From positions 26,249,067 through 26,313,066 of the forward strand of contig NC_056545.1 of the NCBI RefSeq assembly GCF_910596095.1: DNA of 64,000 bases, given 5' to 3'. The position numbers were made by a program, and so were the translations under genes. Below, piece after piece: positions 23,201-35,690 of the stretch. Source of the stretch: Thunnus maccoyii. Its lineage: Eukaryota; Chordata; Actinopteri; Scombriformes; Scombridae. Position 1 is the first letter of the stretch. Each line of letters starts with the position of its first letter. The notes below the pieces were generated by a model. The model was not told the origin of the DNA, made no database searches, and saw only the letters and a list, made by a program, of their open reading frames with translations.

Positions 23201-26200
23201 GAGCATGAGAACAGCAGAAAAAAAGGAGACCGAGGTGTGAAAAGCTAGTGACAGTTAACAACTATTTTGTACACCCAAGTCGTAAAGAGATAACCTTGAC
23301 AACTGCCGAGTTGTGGCCTCTCTGGATTTATTGTATCATAAATGATGAGACGATACACACTTGTGAGACAGCACATTTCTGATGTGACAAAAAGGGAGTA
23401 AATGTGAGGAGATTAACCCACAGAGAAATACAAGGTAAGGTTAAAAGTGGTTGGTGGATTCTAAGGTGGCATACTTCTGAAACAAAGAGATTTTGATGAA
23501 AACAGTTAGGTATATAGATGATCAAATTATCCAGACAGCTGGTAGCAGACAGAAAACTGATATGGTTTGGTGACGCATCACTTTCCATGCCAGCAGCTCT
23601 GCGAGTACATCACTGGAAACAAATCTCAGCTGTTCATCCATCCTACACACGTATGCCGATACACCCCCTCTGAGTCGCCTAGTTGGCCATGTTACAATCG
23701 CTGTCTGAAGGTACCCACCCAGTGACTGGCTATGATCTCCCCACAGTAGTTCATCAGGGTGGTAGCATTTAGCTCCTCAGCTGTCTGGTAGAAGCGAATG
23801 CAATTCCTGACATTCACCGAGGACATTACGCCTTTTTCACACCTGCCCCAGAGGAGAAACAAATGTATTTTCAGGCCGTTATGACACATATGTTGCACTA
23901 TAAAATGTGATCACTAGCAACAGTTAAAGCATAAGAGTAGCCTGCAAAGTAAAACTCAGTATGTATATGACTTGTGCTGACCTCTCTCTGAGCAGCTGAA
24001 GCTGGAAGCGGTTGGCCAGCTTCATCAAGTCGATAAGAAAGGCATCATCCTGACTAAGTTCCAACTCATCAGTGTATGCCCAGCGCAACATCGCTGTAGC
24101 AACCTCAGGTTTGCAATCTGGAAATGCATCATATCAGACAATCAGGAATTTACAAACCTGATGGATTTCTGAGGATAAATTGATATTTTCAATCTCAAAC
24201 AATGAACTTAAAAGATGACAAAGAAAATGACATCCATTTACTCCTCAATCTAGAAAAACTAGAATACCCTCTATAAAAACACTTGTTTATAGCTACATTC
24301 ATATTTCTCGGGCAGTCATTCACTCACACAAACCTTACTGATTAGCTTACTGGAAAATCTGCATGAAGGCCAAAACTCTGTCCAGTGTTGGACTTTGACA
24401 GTCTGCATAATTCACTCCAAAATAAATATTCAGTCGTCATCTATTAACCCTTAAGTATGATGACTGGCAGAGGGGTGAGTAAATAATGAGTGGATTTTCA
24501 TTATGATTCAAGCTACTACATCAACACAGTGATGTCACACCAGGGTTGCTCACCAGATAGGTCCAGTTCAGAGGTGGAGGCCAGGTTGGCCAGACTCCAG
24601 ACATCACTACGAGCAGCCAACACAAACTTATGGGCACGGAGCTTCTCGCCTGCGACATTCACATTCAGATCACTGCAAAACAAACATGTTCATCACTGAG
24701 AAACCATGTTATAAATATTATAGGTCTTCAAAAATGACGAAACTAGACATAAAGAACATCTGTAACTGAACTTTTCAAACATTCTCTGTTGCCACACTCA
24801 ACAAATGTGGCAACATAGAGTGGCTCTATCACCAACGCACACCAGAGCAGACACAAAACTACAAAATAACATTTGCGGGACTGGTGGACCTGCAAAATCT
24901 CAAACAAAATGTGTACCCATCCATTCCAGCAACCATCATCCTCACCTGTACTGTTCCTGCTGATAGAGTTCGGCCACGATGTCCAGCAGACGGCTAATGA
25001 AGGTGTCTGCAGCTGCAGGGCTGTTGGAGCCCTGGCCAGAGGCCTGAGCAGCAAGCACGGCACAGCGCCTCTCTGTGTCGGCCAGCTTCTGCTGCATCTT
25101 CACATACTCCTGCCTGAGCAGGGCCAGGTGCTTCTGCAGCTTGGCCACCTCCTCTGTCCCACATCAAGGTAAAGGAGACAGACAGAGGGCAAAACAAGAT
25201 ACACAATTACCAAAAGTAGGTTAGAAATGGACTCTCTGAAGCACCTTTCCTCTGAAAGTAAAAGGGATGCTCCAAAGTTCAATGGTGCCAATATGAAGCA
25301 GCTAGTATTTAGGATTTATAATACACAATTTTTTTTCCCCAAAAATGTATCTTTACAAAAACATCACAGTCGTTTTAAGATGATTCTTATGTCAGTGATG
25401 ACACAGCAATACAGTGTGAACTTGTGAACTGGATTTGCTAAATGTGACTTGAGCCATTATGTTTTCATAACTGGCTTATTTCTTGTTAGAAGCACTTTCC
25501 TTATCACTGAAGTTGCAGAGAAAATGTTGATTTTCAGCATTCCCTGAGTAAGGCATACAAGAAGCAAATTTACGAATTTTAAATATGAACTATGGCAGAA
25601 TCTAAGGAGGGTAGTTTTGTCTGGACAAACGTCTCTTATTCCTCTAAGTGCAATACACTTTTTTTTTCCTCCAAATTTTCGTGTTACAACACAGATTCAT
25701 GTCTCAGCCATGAGTCCATGGAGTTTCACTGAGGCCCACTTCCTTCCTTTAAAACCAGTAAAGTTTTAGTGAAGAAAGAATGCTGAGACGGCACGTTACT
25801 TTGTCCTCCCTCGTAAACCGTTACTGGCACAGCTACTGGTCATGAGGAACAGAAGGGGGGTGTTTCTACAAACCACCTGATCAGCTCAACGCAGGAAGGG
25901 CGAAATGCTGGAGCAGCAGCTTAGGACCAACTGACCAGCCACTGGACAAATTCTTATACTATCCATCTTCATTTAGCAGAATTTAGCAGGCATCCCGAAT
26001 GCATCTGCTAAGCAAATATTTAACTCAAGCTTTGAATAGTTCCTCTTAAGACAGCCTTATATACAACAAACAATGCACGTATTAATGTGGTCTATTTTGT
26101 CAGGACTTGTGAACATGATACACTCTTCCAGACTTTTGTAGAGCAACAAGCCAATGTTTAAAAATAAAAAACAATGAAAATACGATGAAACTTATGACAA

Positions 26201-27050
26201 GATAATTCTGGAACCGCAAGGATATTTTTACAGAAAAACAAATGTCTTTTCTTCTTCATGTACTGTTAATTCATTTAAGTGAAGGTTCAAACAATCATTT
26301 AACATGTCCAAATTACTGTTTTCCTAGTCAGTAGCAACAGAGCAGCTCCATACGCAACACTAACGAGCACAGATTGGAGTGTTTGTTCTCTGGATTCAAA
26401 TTGGTAAGTAGATTTCCCTTAAGGAGGAACACACAGCAGACATTCCCTTCTGTCTGGGTGGTGCCCTTGGCCGTGGCACTTCTACCAGGTGGTGCAGATG
26501 ATACCTGACAGGGAGTGACACCTTCCCTGTCCCGTTGTTTACCTTATAATTAACGGAGCAGACATCTAATTGTGTTTACAAAGCATGTCTTCATGAGCAA
26601 CACAGCGACAGTTAGCGTTCACTCTAATTGAAACTCTACTGTTGACAATGTGATGCGATCCGTTACGTTTAGCTAAACATTGCCGCTAGCCGAGATAATT
26701 TGAACATTATGTAAGTTAATATAGGATTTATTTTTTATTAAGTAGTAAACTAGCAACCTGCCTAAATAAAAAATGATTCTCCGCAGTCCAAGCCACCAAC
26801 ATCTCTTGGCCGGTTCGGCTAAGTCGAAGCTGTAAAATTCAGCTAGCAACATCAACGAGAGCTAACGACAGAGGTTGGTCACTGAGACAGGACGACTGTC
26901 GCAGTGCTTCGTATTTTCAACCACAGACAACGTACGGTTCATTAAACTGCCAGGACACTAGTTGATTCAGCCCGATAGATCAACAAGCATACGAAGAGAA
27001 AAGGTAGTGTACCAAATAGTAAAAAAAATCTATCTCATACCTTCCGCCAT
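14298..27050 (-). CDS. ankfy1: Rabankyrin-5 (ankyrin repeat and FYVE domain-containing protein 1)
   Basis: Twenty-five coding exons, 5' to 3': 27041-27050, 24946-25153, 24554-24672, 23982-24117, 23719-23842, 22876-23025, 22553-22718, 22035-22239, 21849-21917, 21247-21449, 21043-21140, 20205-20406, 19948-20046, 19650-19803, 18986-19154, 17323-17441, 16837-16993, 16482-16682, 16195-16371, 15940-16087, 15365-15455, 15040-15164, 14782-14928, 14540-14630, 14298-14430. They join in frame to 1166 residues (human about 1169). Order: short N-terminal coiled segment, BTB/POZ domain (about 65-165), a long ankyrin-repeat array (about 215-1070, many TPLH and GANPN-type motifs), and a C-terminal FYVE zinc finger from about 1100 with WCDG and RKHHCRHCGR. 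The FYVE finger binds PI3P and the family works with Rab5 in early-endosome fusion and macropinocytosis. The first exon codes for only 10 nt. Introns are long and repeat-bearing. Confidence 0.97.
17511..18485. mobile_element. Kolobok/T2-like MITE, about 975 bp, in an ankfy1 intron
   Basis: Imperfect terminal inverted repeats: the left end begins TTAAAGAGTAACCACACACC, and the reverse complement of the right end begins TTAAAGGGTAACTACACACC. TTAA occurs at both outer ends (17511-17514 and 18482-18485), as expected for a TTAA target-site duplication. No transposase reading frame is present. It sits between ankfy1 exons 17323-17441 and 18986-19154. TTAA duplications with TTAAAGG ends are described for Xenopus T2 MITEs and the Kolobok superfamily; the family call is inference. 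Confidence 0.75.
19480..19598 (+). repeat. 3' fragment of a tRNA-derived SINE
   Basis: The stretch ggctagggacttttgttgca, a pyrimidine-rich tctctctcccc region, and an A-rich end with aataaaggcat followed by caaaaaca match the tail of a common teleost SINE as I remember it. The tRNA-like head (A and B boxes) is missing, so it is 5'-truncated. It lies in the ankfy1 intron between exons 19154 and 19650. Confidence 0.6.
23098..23165 (+). repeat. Fragment related to the 17.5-kb MITE interior
   Basis: Over about 65 bp (aagtgtcaccc, tttctaaa-atagaaa, ataatgctgta, ttataacag) this matches 17708-17775 inside the MITE at 17511-18485 on the same strand. Both lie in ankfy1 introns. No terminal repeats are seen around this copy. 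Confidence 0.6.
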
Positions 27051-27135
27051 GTTGCTCAGCGTTAGCTCCGTGGCCTGACGGTCTCTATCGCGATATGACG
27101 AGAAGGTGGAGAGGAGGCAGTGGTGCTGCGTTCAT
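27051..27135 (-). promoter_or_regulatory. ankfy1 5' UTR and core promoter region
   Basis: CpG-rich stretch directly upstream of the ankfy1 start codon. It holds a 10-bp palindrome TATCGCGATA (27086-27095). A YY1-like AACATGGCGGA overlaps the start codon itself, as in many TATA-less housekeeping promoters. The transcription start is not visible. Confidence 0.5.
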
Positions 27136-29100
27136 GTGCTTCTCAAAAACACGTTCATTGACCATTATCCATGTCACATGATGACCATTATCATTCCTGC
27201 AGTGAATTAACGATATAATTTAAGTATAATTTGAGGCATGTCTTTTAATTAACAAAAGGTTAATACCAGCTCCAAAGTGGATCTTTTTCCATACTGAAAA
27301 CTAAAATGTGTTAACTACATGGATTTTCTCTGCCACAAATGCAGGTCGATGACAATTTTACAGCTTCTTGTGATTTGATTGTGAGCATGAAAATACGGAG
27401 GATTATCTCCAATGACGAGTTTAAAAAAGGCAGTATGTAAATCCAGATTGGTGAGCGCCTGTCAAAGGTATGTTGCCCTCAGGTGCTCCTGCTAAAGTCC
27501 TATCACTCACATGAGAAGTCATACTGATAACAGTGGACTCCACAGTACATGGTGGATTCGACTGAAGTCCATATATACATTTGCTCACCTAACTTTTGTT
27601 ATTAAAAAAACATGTTTGGAGGGTTTAGTATCAAAGTGGTGAAATGGCAAATGATGGGCAGGAAGCTGTTGTATAATCAGTGATAACTACAGACATGTCA
27701 ACCACAAGCTAAATCAACATATTAAGAGCTGTGTTGGTTTTACATTTTGTCACAAACACTTGATTTTGCTCACCATAATGCTACAATAGCGATAAATGTA
27801 AAGATTGCCTCATTTAAGGCTAGTGGCACATCCTATTAAAATCCCCTGGAGTATGTAGGAGTTTGTGGTCTATAACAATTAAGCTCTCAAATCAATACAT
27901 ACATTTATCAAAGTACTGTATGGTGGAAATAGGACTGCTGTTGTTTGTTGTGCAATGATCAGACAGACATAGCTGACGCTCACTTTGCATTACTTTCAGA
28001 GCACTAAGTATATTGTATTTGGCCAAAGATAGTGAATGAAATAAGACAGAAAAATCATGTGGGACTCACAGTTTGTGTGATAATCACATTTCTAAAGCTA
28101 GTTGACTGCAATGTATTTGTGGAGAGGCAAGACTGAACAAGAGAAACTGTTTACACACTTACAGGTGCCAGTGAACCATGCCTAAAAGCATATTTTGTAT
28201 ACAGGTAAGTTATTGTTAGCTCTGATGATTCAAATATTTGGCTGTGAGCCTTGTAATCAACCACACTGGATTCATTTAGTGACTGTAACCCAAAAGGAAG
28301 AAAAATCTGTGGATAAAAACAACTACTGACTAACAGAGTTCATAAAAGATGAGCAGAAAAAGAGGCACAATCCCCTCGATCCATAATAAATGATTAATGT
28401 AAAGAATAGCATACCAAAATATATGATTTATGACATCTGTCTAAATATCTGCAATATTTAGAGGATATGTTTGACTTTTGAAGTACTGTGAAAGAAAACC
28501 AGATCTAAAAAATGCCATTCTAAAAATGGATATTGTTAGTGCAATGAAAATGCTCTGTGTACATAAGAGGTTTCTGTTGTCTTTGTCATGAGCAAGATGT
28601 AATTCATGTTGTATCCAAAACACACCTGAATGAAATACACAAGTAAATATTGAAAAAAAGTCATATTTTAGAAGAACTCACTACAGGTGACAGGTTTCAT
28701 AACATGAAAAATATACATCAGTATTTTGTCTTTGTACATTAGGCAAAACTGCAATAGTTCAGTGAGCAGAATAATCATGAGATTGTGGATCAGGGGAAAG
28801 AGCAACAAAACAAAATGGGCACACATACTGTACACACAAACACTCAAACATTCGCAAACAAAAATTCCAGAAACATTCAGCAAAAAACAAACCAAAACAA
28901 AAAAAGTAAGATAAAGCATGCATAACAATTCCTACTGAGGACAACACAGACAAAGAAAAAAAAAAAAAAAACGGCTGCTAAAATAACAGAATACTGGAGG
29001 AGAGGACCTCAAATTGTATCAGGATATCAAAAATTAACGTGTACACTTCATACTAGGGAAGTTATTGCTACACCAAATTGTTTCCAATGCCGTAATTATA
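27136..29100. other. Spacer between ankfy1 5' end and ube2g1 3' end, no gene seen
   Basis: AT-rich sequence without a supported reading frame, terminal repeats or RNA gene. Short frames on both strands lack splice context or recognisable motifs. Poly-A/T patches (for example near 28955-28972) are the only low-complexity features. Confidence 0.6.
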
Positions 29101-30993
29101 CAGATCCCCTGTGTACTGGCTATTAAATAAATTCATACACGGGTGACACACAATTTCTGCATCTTTTTTCAACATTTTCAACACTTGTTCAATGCAGGGT
29201 GAAGTGGCCAAGCATTTTATTAGGAGGCACTTTTGAAAAAAGATAAACAAAATTTAGCATGCACAAAAATCAATGGGTATGTTGTCTTTCTTAAGTCAAC
29301 TGAGCGGGATGGTAAGACTTATAATTGATAAAAGAAAAACTAAATCATTCAGGTACACATATGATGTGGAGTTCTGAAAGTGTTAAAAGAATCCACGAGA
29401 AACAGCTGTGTATTTTAATACGGTGGTATTCCATGAAAAAAAAAAACCTTCAGTCACATCATTCATCTCGCTTGAATCAATCAAGCTCTTCACAAGTGAC
29501 ATTCCTCCAACAGCATCACAATTCTCTCTCTATTTAAGACCTCCTGTTCAAACAATCTAAAGAGAACAAATGCATGCTGGAGTTGAGAAAGGGAAAATGG
29601 ACAAAAATAAATCTATCTGAACCAGCGCTATTCATTTGGTCTAAGTGACTTGATGGATGGAAAGGGAGCTTATATATTATCCGGTTTAGTCTGTGCTATA
29701 TACATGTCTTTACAATATCTTCCTGAATGTTGAAGCAGTTCATAGACTTGAAAAATGTTTTATCATCTTCTGTTTTTTTTTTCTTTTTGTTATTTTTGAG
29801 TTGGCACTTGCTTGGCGGTTTTCTGTCAGCCTTGGTAGTCACTGTTATGTTCTATTGCAGCCTACAGTAGCCAGTCTGTTCCTGCCAGAATAAAAGGAGG
29901 ACAAGCCTGGCAACAGGGTGGAAGAGTGCAGGAAACAGTGCCATGTTGATTTTCAATTGGAGACCTGTGAGAAAGCACATAACAAATCATTTACAAAAAA
30001 TTAGTAAGAAAGCAACAAGGCCAATCAACAGAGTCATATTGTCTACAAGTAGAGGCACAAACAATTAACAATAGACTTCAGATTGAGCACACATCCAGTT
30101 GGTGTACCAGGCTGCAGAGCTGTTGCTATGATTTTCATGCACAAAGTTACTTTAAAAGTAGTCTGTTTGACATTCCTTGTTGAGTTACACTGTTGGGTCA
30201 GAGAACACAGTGTAGGGGGATTACCTCAACTGTTGCCACCACCAAATCTACAGTAAAAGGTGTGAACACCATTTGCTTTTTACAATTATGCTTCTTATGT
30301 AAAATTTAAAAAATTGTTAAAGAGGCGCTGACTGAACTTGATGGTATTCTTGATGGATTTTAGTTTTAGTGCTAGTGAATGGAAGAAGAGCCAGATTCAA
30401 GTTTAACGTGGAACAATGTTGAAATGAAGAAATTTCAATAATACATTAACATAGACCGTTTACTTCTGAACTGGATGACATTTTTACTTAAATTTACCTG
30501 ATGAAACATTTTTTCACAATTTAAGTTAGTTGTGAAAGAGTAGCTTGGATTTAAAGGCGCAGTGTGTAGGAATTAGTGGCATCCAGCAGTGACATTGCAG
30601 ATTGCAACAAACTGAATACCCCTCCCAGCTTGTGGGAGAGAACCTACGATGGCTGCAAAACTTGCAAAAAATGCGAAAGGCCCTCTCTAGAGCCAGTGTT
30701 TGGTTTGTCCATTCTGGGCTACTGTAGAAACATGGCAGCACAACATGGCAGGCTCCGTGGAAGACCTGCTCCCCATGTAGATATAAAGGGTTAATTCTAA
30801 GGCAACAAAAACAAGATTCTTATTTACAGGTTGTTATACACTAATTAAAACATACTTATAAATATTAAATCCCATTTTTGCCAACTTGGTTCTGCTAGTT
30901 GCCACTAAATTCTACACACTGCACCTTTAACCTTTAAGGGTTAGAGTTGAGAATACTTGCCCTGAAAACATGAAGCTAGATCCTTGCTAAATA
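29101..30993 (-). other. Probable 3' UTR and downstream flank of ube2g1
   Basis: Lies directly after the ube2g1 stop on the minus strand and carries no coding signal. A minus-strand AATAAA (plus-strand TTTATT at 29216-29221) would give a UTR near 1.8 kb, in keeping with the long 3' UTRs of vertebrate UBE2G1. It contains the MITE at 30551-30930. The exact end is uncertain. Confidence 0.4.
30551..30930. mobile_element. TTAA-flanked MITE of a common teleost family
   Basis: Inverted termini: left TTAAAGGCGCAGTGTGTAGG, right end reversed TTAAAGGTGCAGTGTGTAGA. TTAA lies at 30551-30554 and 30927-30930. The interior (aggccctctctagagccagt, gtttggtttgtccattctgg, ctactgtagaaacatgg) agrees closely with a very abundant percomorph repeat I remember. 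Non-autonomous, about 370 bp. It starts 64 nt beyond the ube2g1 stop codon, so it probably forms part of the 3' UTR. Confidence 0.85.
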
Positions 30994-33900
30994 TCACTCA
31001 AACGCAGTCTCTTGGCTTTTTCGTACACAACGTGCGACTTTCCTTTTGAATGCGCCGTGTCTGTCCTCCCTCCACTCTTTCTGCAGAGGGGGGAAAAAGG
31101 TAAAGACAATTAATTTAGAAAAACACATCCATTTTACTCAAACACTATATCTAATAATCTTTAAGAGCAAGTAAACTCACTGCAGCGTCCACATTGGCTG
31201 GCGAGTCACCATTTGGGTCTGCCAGCATAGAGATAACACTTATCATGATGGTTTCCACTGTGTGGATAGGCAGCCAGCGCTCTTCTGGTTTCTCATAGCC
31301 GTACTTGTCCTCCCCAGGCTCGTGCAAAATAGAAATACATACGTCTCCATTCTTGTCCACTAGAAAAGAAAATATAACTTATGAAGCAGAAAATGATTTC
31401 TCCATCCACATAATGGATGGTAATGTTTGCTTTTAATACTGATTTACATATAACATTTAGTCAATAAGCTGCCAAAGTAATTAATGATTATTGGGTATTA
31501 ACAGTGACACACTATGAAAGCATCTGCCCCCCACTTTGATTCAATATTGGTAGCTGTTACAGGCTTGAGTCCACAGTAAGTGGATAGATTTGTATCAGCT
31601 TTGCACATCTGGACAGTCTAATTACAAATTCTTCCTTACAAAGCAATTCAAGCTCTGTTAGATAGTGGGGGGACAGTGAGCAAAAAACAACTTTCAAATC
31701 CTATCACACATTCTGCATTGGACTGAGGTATGGATTTTGACTTGGCCACACCAGGATACTAAAGGATTTGGCTGGTGATTTTCTATATTTTTCCTATGTT
31801 GTTGTCCAAAAACTATTAAAAACATGTGAATGAGTCATACCATTGCACTGGGTGACGTTCCTTAATATTCACAGATATCACAAAATTCAAAATCCTTAAC
31901 ATTACCAAAATGAAACAATAGGATAGCCTCAATGTTTACATCTTTGAGACAAACTGTATGACCGCAACTTCCTCTAACAGGTCATCTGGCAAACAAAGGC
32001 AAATATCATTCACAGTGTGCAACACCAGTACCTACCATTAGGGTGCCAAATATCTGTGATAAATTTCATTTTAGGCGGCCTGAGAGGGTAGTCTTTGGGA
32101 AATGTCAGATGAGCTTTAAACACGCCACCTTCACTGTGAATAGTAAAAAGATAGAAGAGAAAATCAATATGATGATAACAGATAAATAAAACATCCAGAC
32201 CACTAGAAGTGATAAGCATTGCTCAGAGAACAAAAGCAATTCTCCTACTATACCCCATTTATAAGACAGTGATAGACTTACTACAGTGTGTCTGGTGGCC
32301 CGATGATTAGGACTTCCCATCTGTAGAGATCACTATCCTCGATCAGGCCTGCTGAGAATCCCTCTACTGGGTTTTTATTCAGCTCTAGATATAAAAACAA
32401 ATGCCAAGGTAAGTCAAATAGTCATTGGCTCATATCATAGTACCCTCGGTATGTTAACTAGGCAGATGTTGTGCTTTTCTGAAGACCAATGATGAGACAC
32501 CGTAACCCATGTGTTAAGAGGCCTTGCCTGAAGGTTGAGTAAGGAGAAGCATGTTGCTGAAACCACACACCACCCTAATAGTCCGGTGCCAAGTCACACG
32601 CACTCACTAGGCCACACTGCAGTTCTCCAGACTAACTTTACACATAATTTCATTTTGAATGATTAATTATATAATAATTACAAATTCAAAATACCTGAAC
32701 TTTTATATAGGTGCTGTTAGAATACTGATTCTAATCAGAAATCTTGTGAGAGATCAGTTCATAGTGCTCTTACACACAGTACTGAGGGTAAAAGTGTCAC
32801 TTACAAGTGGAAACCATGTATGTTTTGTATCTCCTCCACTGAAATGGTGCCATTTGTCTATCTGTTAGTTAACAGGACATCGTGAATACTACTAAAATGA
32901 TTTCAGTTAAATTTAGTGGGAAGTTACACAATGGACCAAGGATGAACTGATTGGTTTTGATGCAGATAATACCAATATGTTGCCATTTAGAAAGGATCTT
33001 CCACTTACGATTTCTGAACCGTGAACCCAAAAAATCATCTTTTTTTTCTTAGATTCCAGAACTCTAGTGAAAGAAGTATTTTACCAACACACAGATCCAT
33101 ATAAGCCATCATCATTTCCACTTACACAGACTTTCTATTTTTTTTAAAGACACTTTTGTCACAAGTCTTCTCACATATCTAATAGTCGTCAAATTTGGTG
33201 ATATGCAACATGTCTGGATGACCATCCAGGTCCCTGCCATTTGGCTGAAATTCTTATGGACCTGGCCAATTTGCCATTAGGTATCGTAATTCTTGAATGC
33301 AGCATTCAACTGTAAACAAAAATTGATCACATCCACATATCAACTCCAAACAATCCAGCAAAAACAGCTGGCACTTCAGCAACATGACTGATTCAAATGG
33401 TTGTAAATAAGTAACCTTGAGTCTTTCTCAATTTGAAATTTTGAACAATAATATATTAACTGGATTTGAGAATTTTCCAACAATCTGTGTTGCTGTCTAC
33501 TTACACACACACACACACACATGTGTGTGTATATATATGTTGTATATATATATATATATATATATGTTTTGATTTATTGGGCGGCCTTGGCAGATGTGAC
33601 AGTACATATATCATTTCTTGGTTGGTTAGCAAACTAACTGGTGTTCTTCCTTTGTTCAGTATATTCAAATACTGTCACATTTTTAGAGCTGCTGCCTCTG
33701 TATTACAAGTGAAGTCTGACACTTTTAAAGGTAATCACTTGATGTCTTACAAGCAAACATGGCAACACTGCCATGGGTAAAGACTTTGATGGGTTTCAAA
33801 GCCACTAATTTTAGACTTTAGACTATCTTATGTCTACAACAAAGGACATGAAAAAAATGCTTATATTCATTTCAACAGCCTCTACAACAGAAGTATGAGC

Positions 33901-34928
33901 AGTCTCTGTCATATAAAATCTTCCCTTGTTAAATGCACAACCCTTACCTAAACTAACCTCAAGTGTGTGGGTCATTTTCTTAAATTCAAGTTTTAGTAGT
34001 CAGTAAAAATGGAGAAGGCAAAGAAATACTAACCGTAATTTAGAATTTCAGACATAAATTAACCATTTCTATCAAATCCCACTCCAAAAATATTCAGGTC
34101 CAGATTAACCATCTTGAGAGAATTTATCTACTATAGAGAGAGAATATCTGGAAACCTACAAAGGAGCACATTATGTTCCTGACAGTTCGCATATGGGGTT
34201 CACAGTCCTAAAACAAAACCTGACATTATCTTGAGTAAAGAGCCCCAAACGACGTGTGTGCCACTCAGCTGCTTTTGAAGGGTGACTAGTATTAGGGTTG
34301 CTAAATTGAATTCGCATCAGACTGTTAAAATAGCGAATAGTGGCAATGCGAGATTAACATTAGCTTGTTAGCTCGGCGTGTTGCAGCTAACCACAGTGAC
34401 AGCAGCTAAATATAACAACTCTTATGTGGATAGCGAAGGAAAATGGGTCAACTAGTGTAACGTCACTTAAGTTTTAAGAAGAAAACAGTTACTATCATCA
34501 CGTTAATCACATATAACTAGCAAACAGCATGTATAAGAATGCAAAACAACACGTTATGACGGTTAAAATATATGTAAACATATCGAGTCAGCTATAAGCT
34601 AACGTTCAGCTAACTGATTGTGGCTAGCCCTCCGGTATAGAAAGTCGTTGGGACTTCTGACAGCGGCTTTCAACTGAAATCAGTATGCAACGTCGGAACA
34701 TACTCCTGTGAGTTGGTCAGGAGCGTCTATTGCCATCCACTGCTATAATCTCCAGGCAGTTTGTTTGTCATGGGACAGTAACGTTAGTGTGGAAGGTTCA
34801 AGAAAACAGTTTGAATCACAGCTAACGGCAGCGTCCGAGAAAATGCACCGTTAGCATCAGTTAACGCCAAGGTTTAAATTACCTGCAAGCTGTCTCCTGA
34901 GTAACAGTGCTGACTGAGGCTCTGTCAT
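30994..34928 (-). CDS. ube2g1: Ubiquitin-conjugating enzyme E2 G1
   Basis: Exons 5' to 3': 34883-34928, 32282-32384, 32036-32133, 31181-31359, 30994-31080. They total 513 nt, giving 170 residues plus TGA, the same length as human UBE2G1. The UBC fold is complete: HPN motif at 80-82, active-site Cys90 in GDVCISIL, and the acidic-loop segment [17 protein letters not shown] characteristic of the G1/CDC34 group of E2s. The sequence is almost identical to the human protein. It accepts ubiquitin from E1 and builds mainly K48-linked chains with partner E3s; known work ties it to cullin-RING ligase substrates such as cereblon neosubstrates. The start [17 protein letters not shown] is the family start. 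It lies in tandem with ankfy1, both on the minus strand. Confidence 0.98.
33503..33566. repeat. AC/TG/TA compound microsatellite
   Basis: In ube2g1 intron 1. AC units run straight into TG units and then into TA units, so the AC and TG arms form a perfect inverted repeat around CATG. Confidence 0.95.
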
Positions 34929-35086
34929 AATTTAGGAAATGTAATGCCGCTGTGTTCAATGGTTAATATTTCGAGGTAACAGCGTTAAATTAACGTTCGC
35001 TAAACAGTCCTCCGTCCCCTCTATTTTCAGTTTAGCATTCTCGTCATTCTTCTTCGTCGTTGCCTTCTCCTGCTGCTACTGCTGTT
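34929..35086 (-). promoter_or_regulatory. ube2g1 5' UTR and promoter-proximal region
   Basis: Sequence immediately upstream of the ube2g1 ATG, bounded on its far side by the tail of a LINE fragment (35087 onward). It includes pyrimidine-rich CTTC/CTGCTG repeats at 35040-35086 and scattered CpGs. No TATA or consensus factor site stands out. Intron 1 just inside the gene (34300-34870) is also CpG-enriched. Confidence 0.45.
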
Positions 35087-35690
35087 GCAGCTTCTTCTTC
35101 TTCTTTTGTTCTGTAATGGCGGTAGGCAAACAGCCTTTAGGTGCATTACCGCCACCTTCTGGATTGGAGTGTAGATCAGAACAGTTACCACTATTGCATT
35201 GCAATTTGCCTGTATTTTCTAAAAAAAATCTGAAACTAGCCCTGTACCCTACATCAACTGAACTCCTCTGCATCATTTCTTTAATACCAAGTCCCATGTG
35301 ATTCCTTTGAAGTGTATCTTTAACTTTGAAACTTTTTAAGTGTCTGTTTCTCTTGCTGATATCAAGGACAGTATAAAAATACATGCTCCACCGTTTCCTG
35401 TAGTCCACAATGTTCCTATCTACCCACTGTATGCTTATTCATGATGTTTAATATACTGCTCAGACTGGTGTGACCAAACCTCAACCTTGATATAATGTCC
35501 TCCTCCTTTCTATTCCTACTGCTTCCTCTTATTTCTCTTTCCTTTCTTTTAATGCGGTAGTAGTATCGGCCCTTCTGCTGTTGCATCATCTGCTGCTGTT
35601 GAGATTTTATAGCAGCTGGCATCCTTATCGATGTATTACTGCCATCTTCTGAATATGCCTCAGTCCTGCATGTTGTTTGTTGCATCAGTC
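35087..35690 (-). mobile_element. LINE fragment, RNase H/C-terminal region and 3' tail, decayed
   Basis: On the minus strand two frames, broken by at least one frameshift and a stop, encode pieces typical of the C-terminus of a fish non-LTR retrotransposon polyprotein: KGRYYYRIKRKEREIRG, RKEEDIISRLRFGHTSL and MNKHTVGR (35416-35620), then KEMMQRSSVDVGYRASFRFF (about 35210-35270). The 3' end (ggtggcggtaatgcacctaa, taccgccattac) leads into a GAAGAAG-type tail. It is 5'-truncated and inactive. It is on the same strand as ube2g1 and ends about 160 bp upstream of its ATG. Confidence 0.8.
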
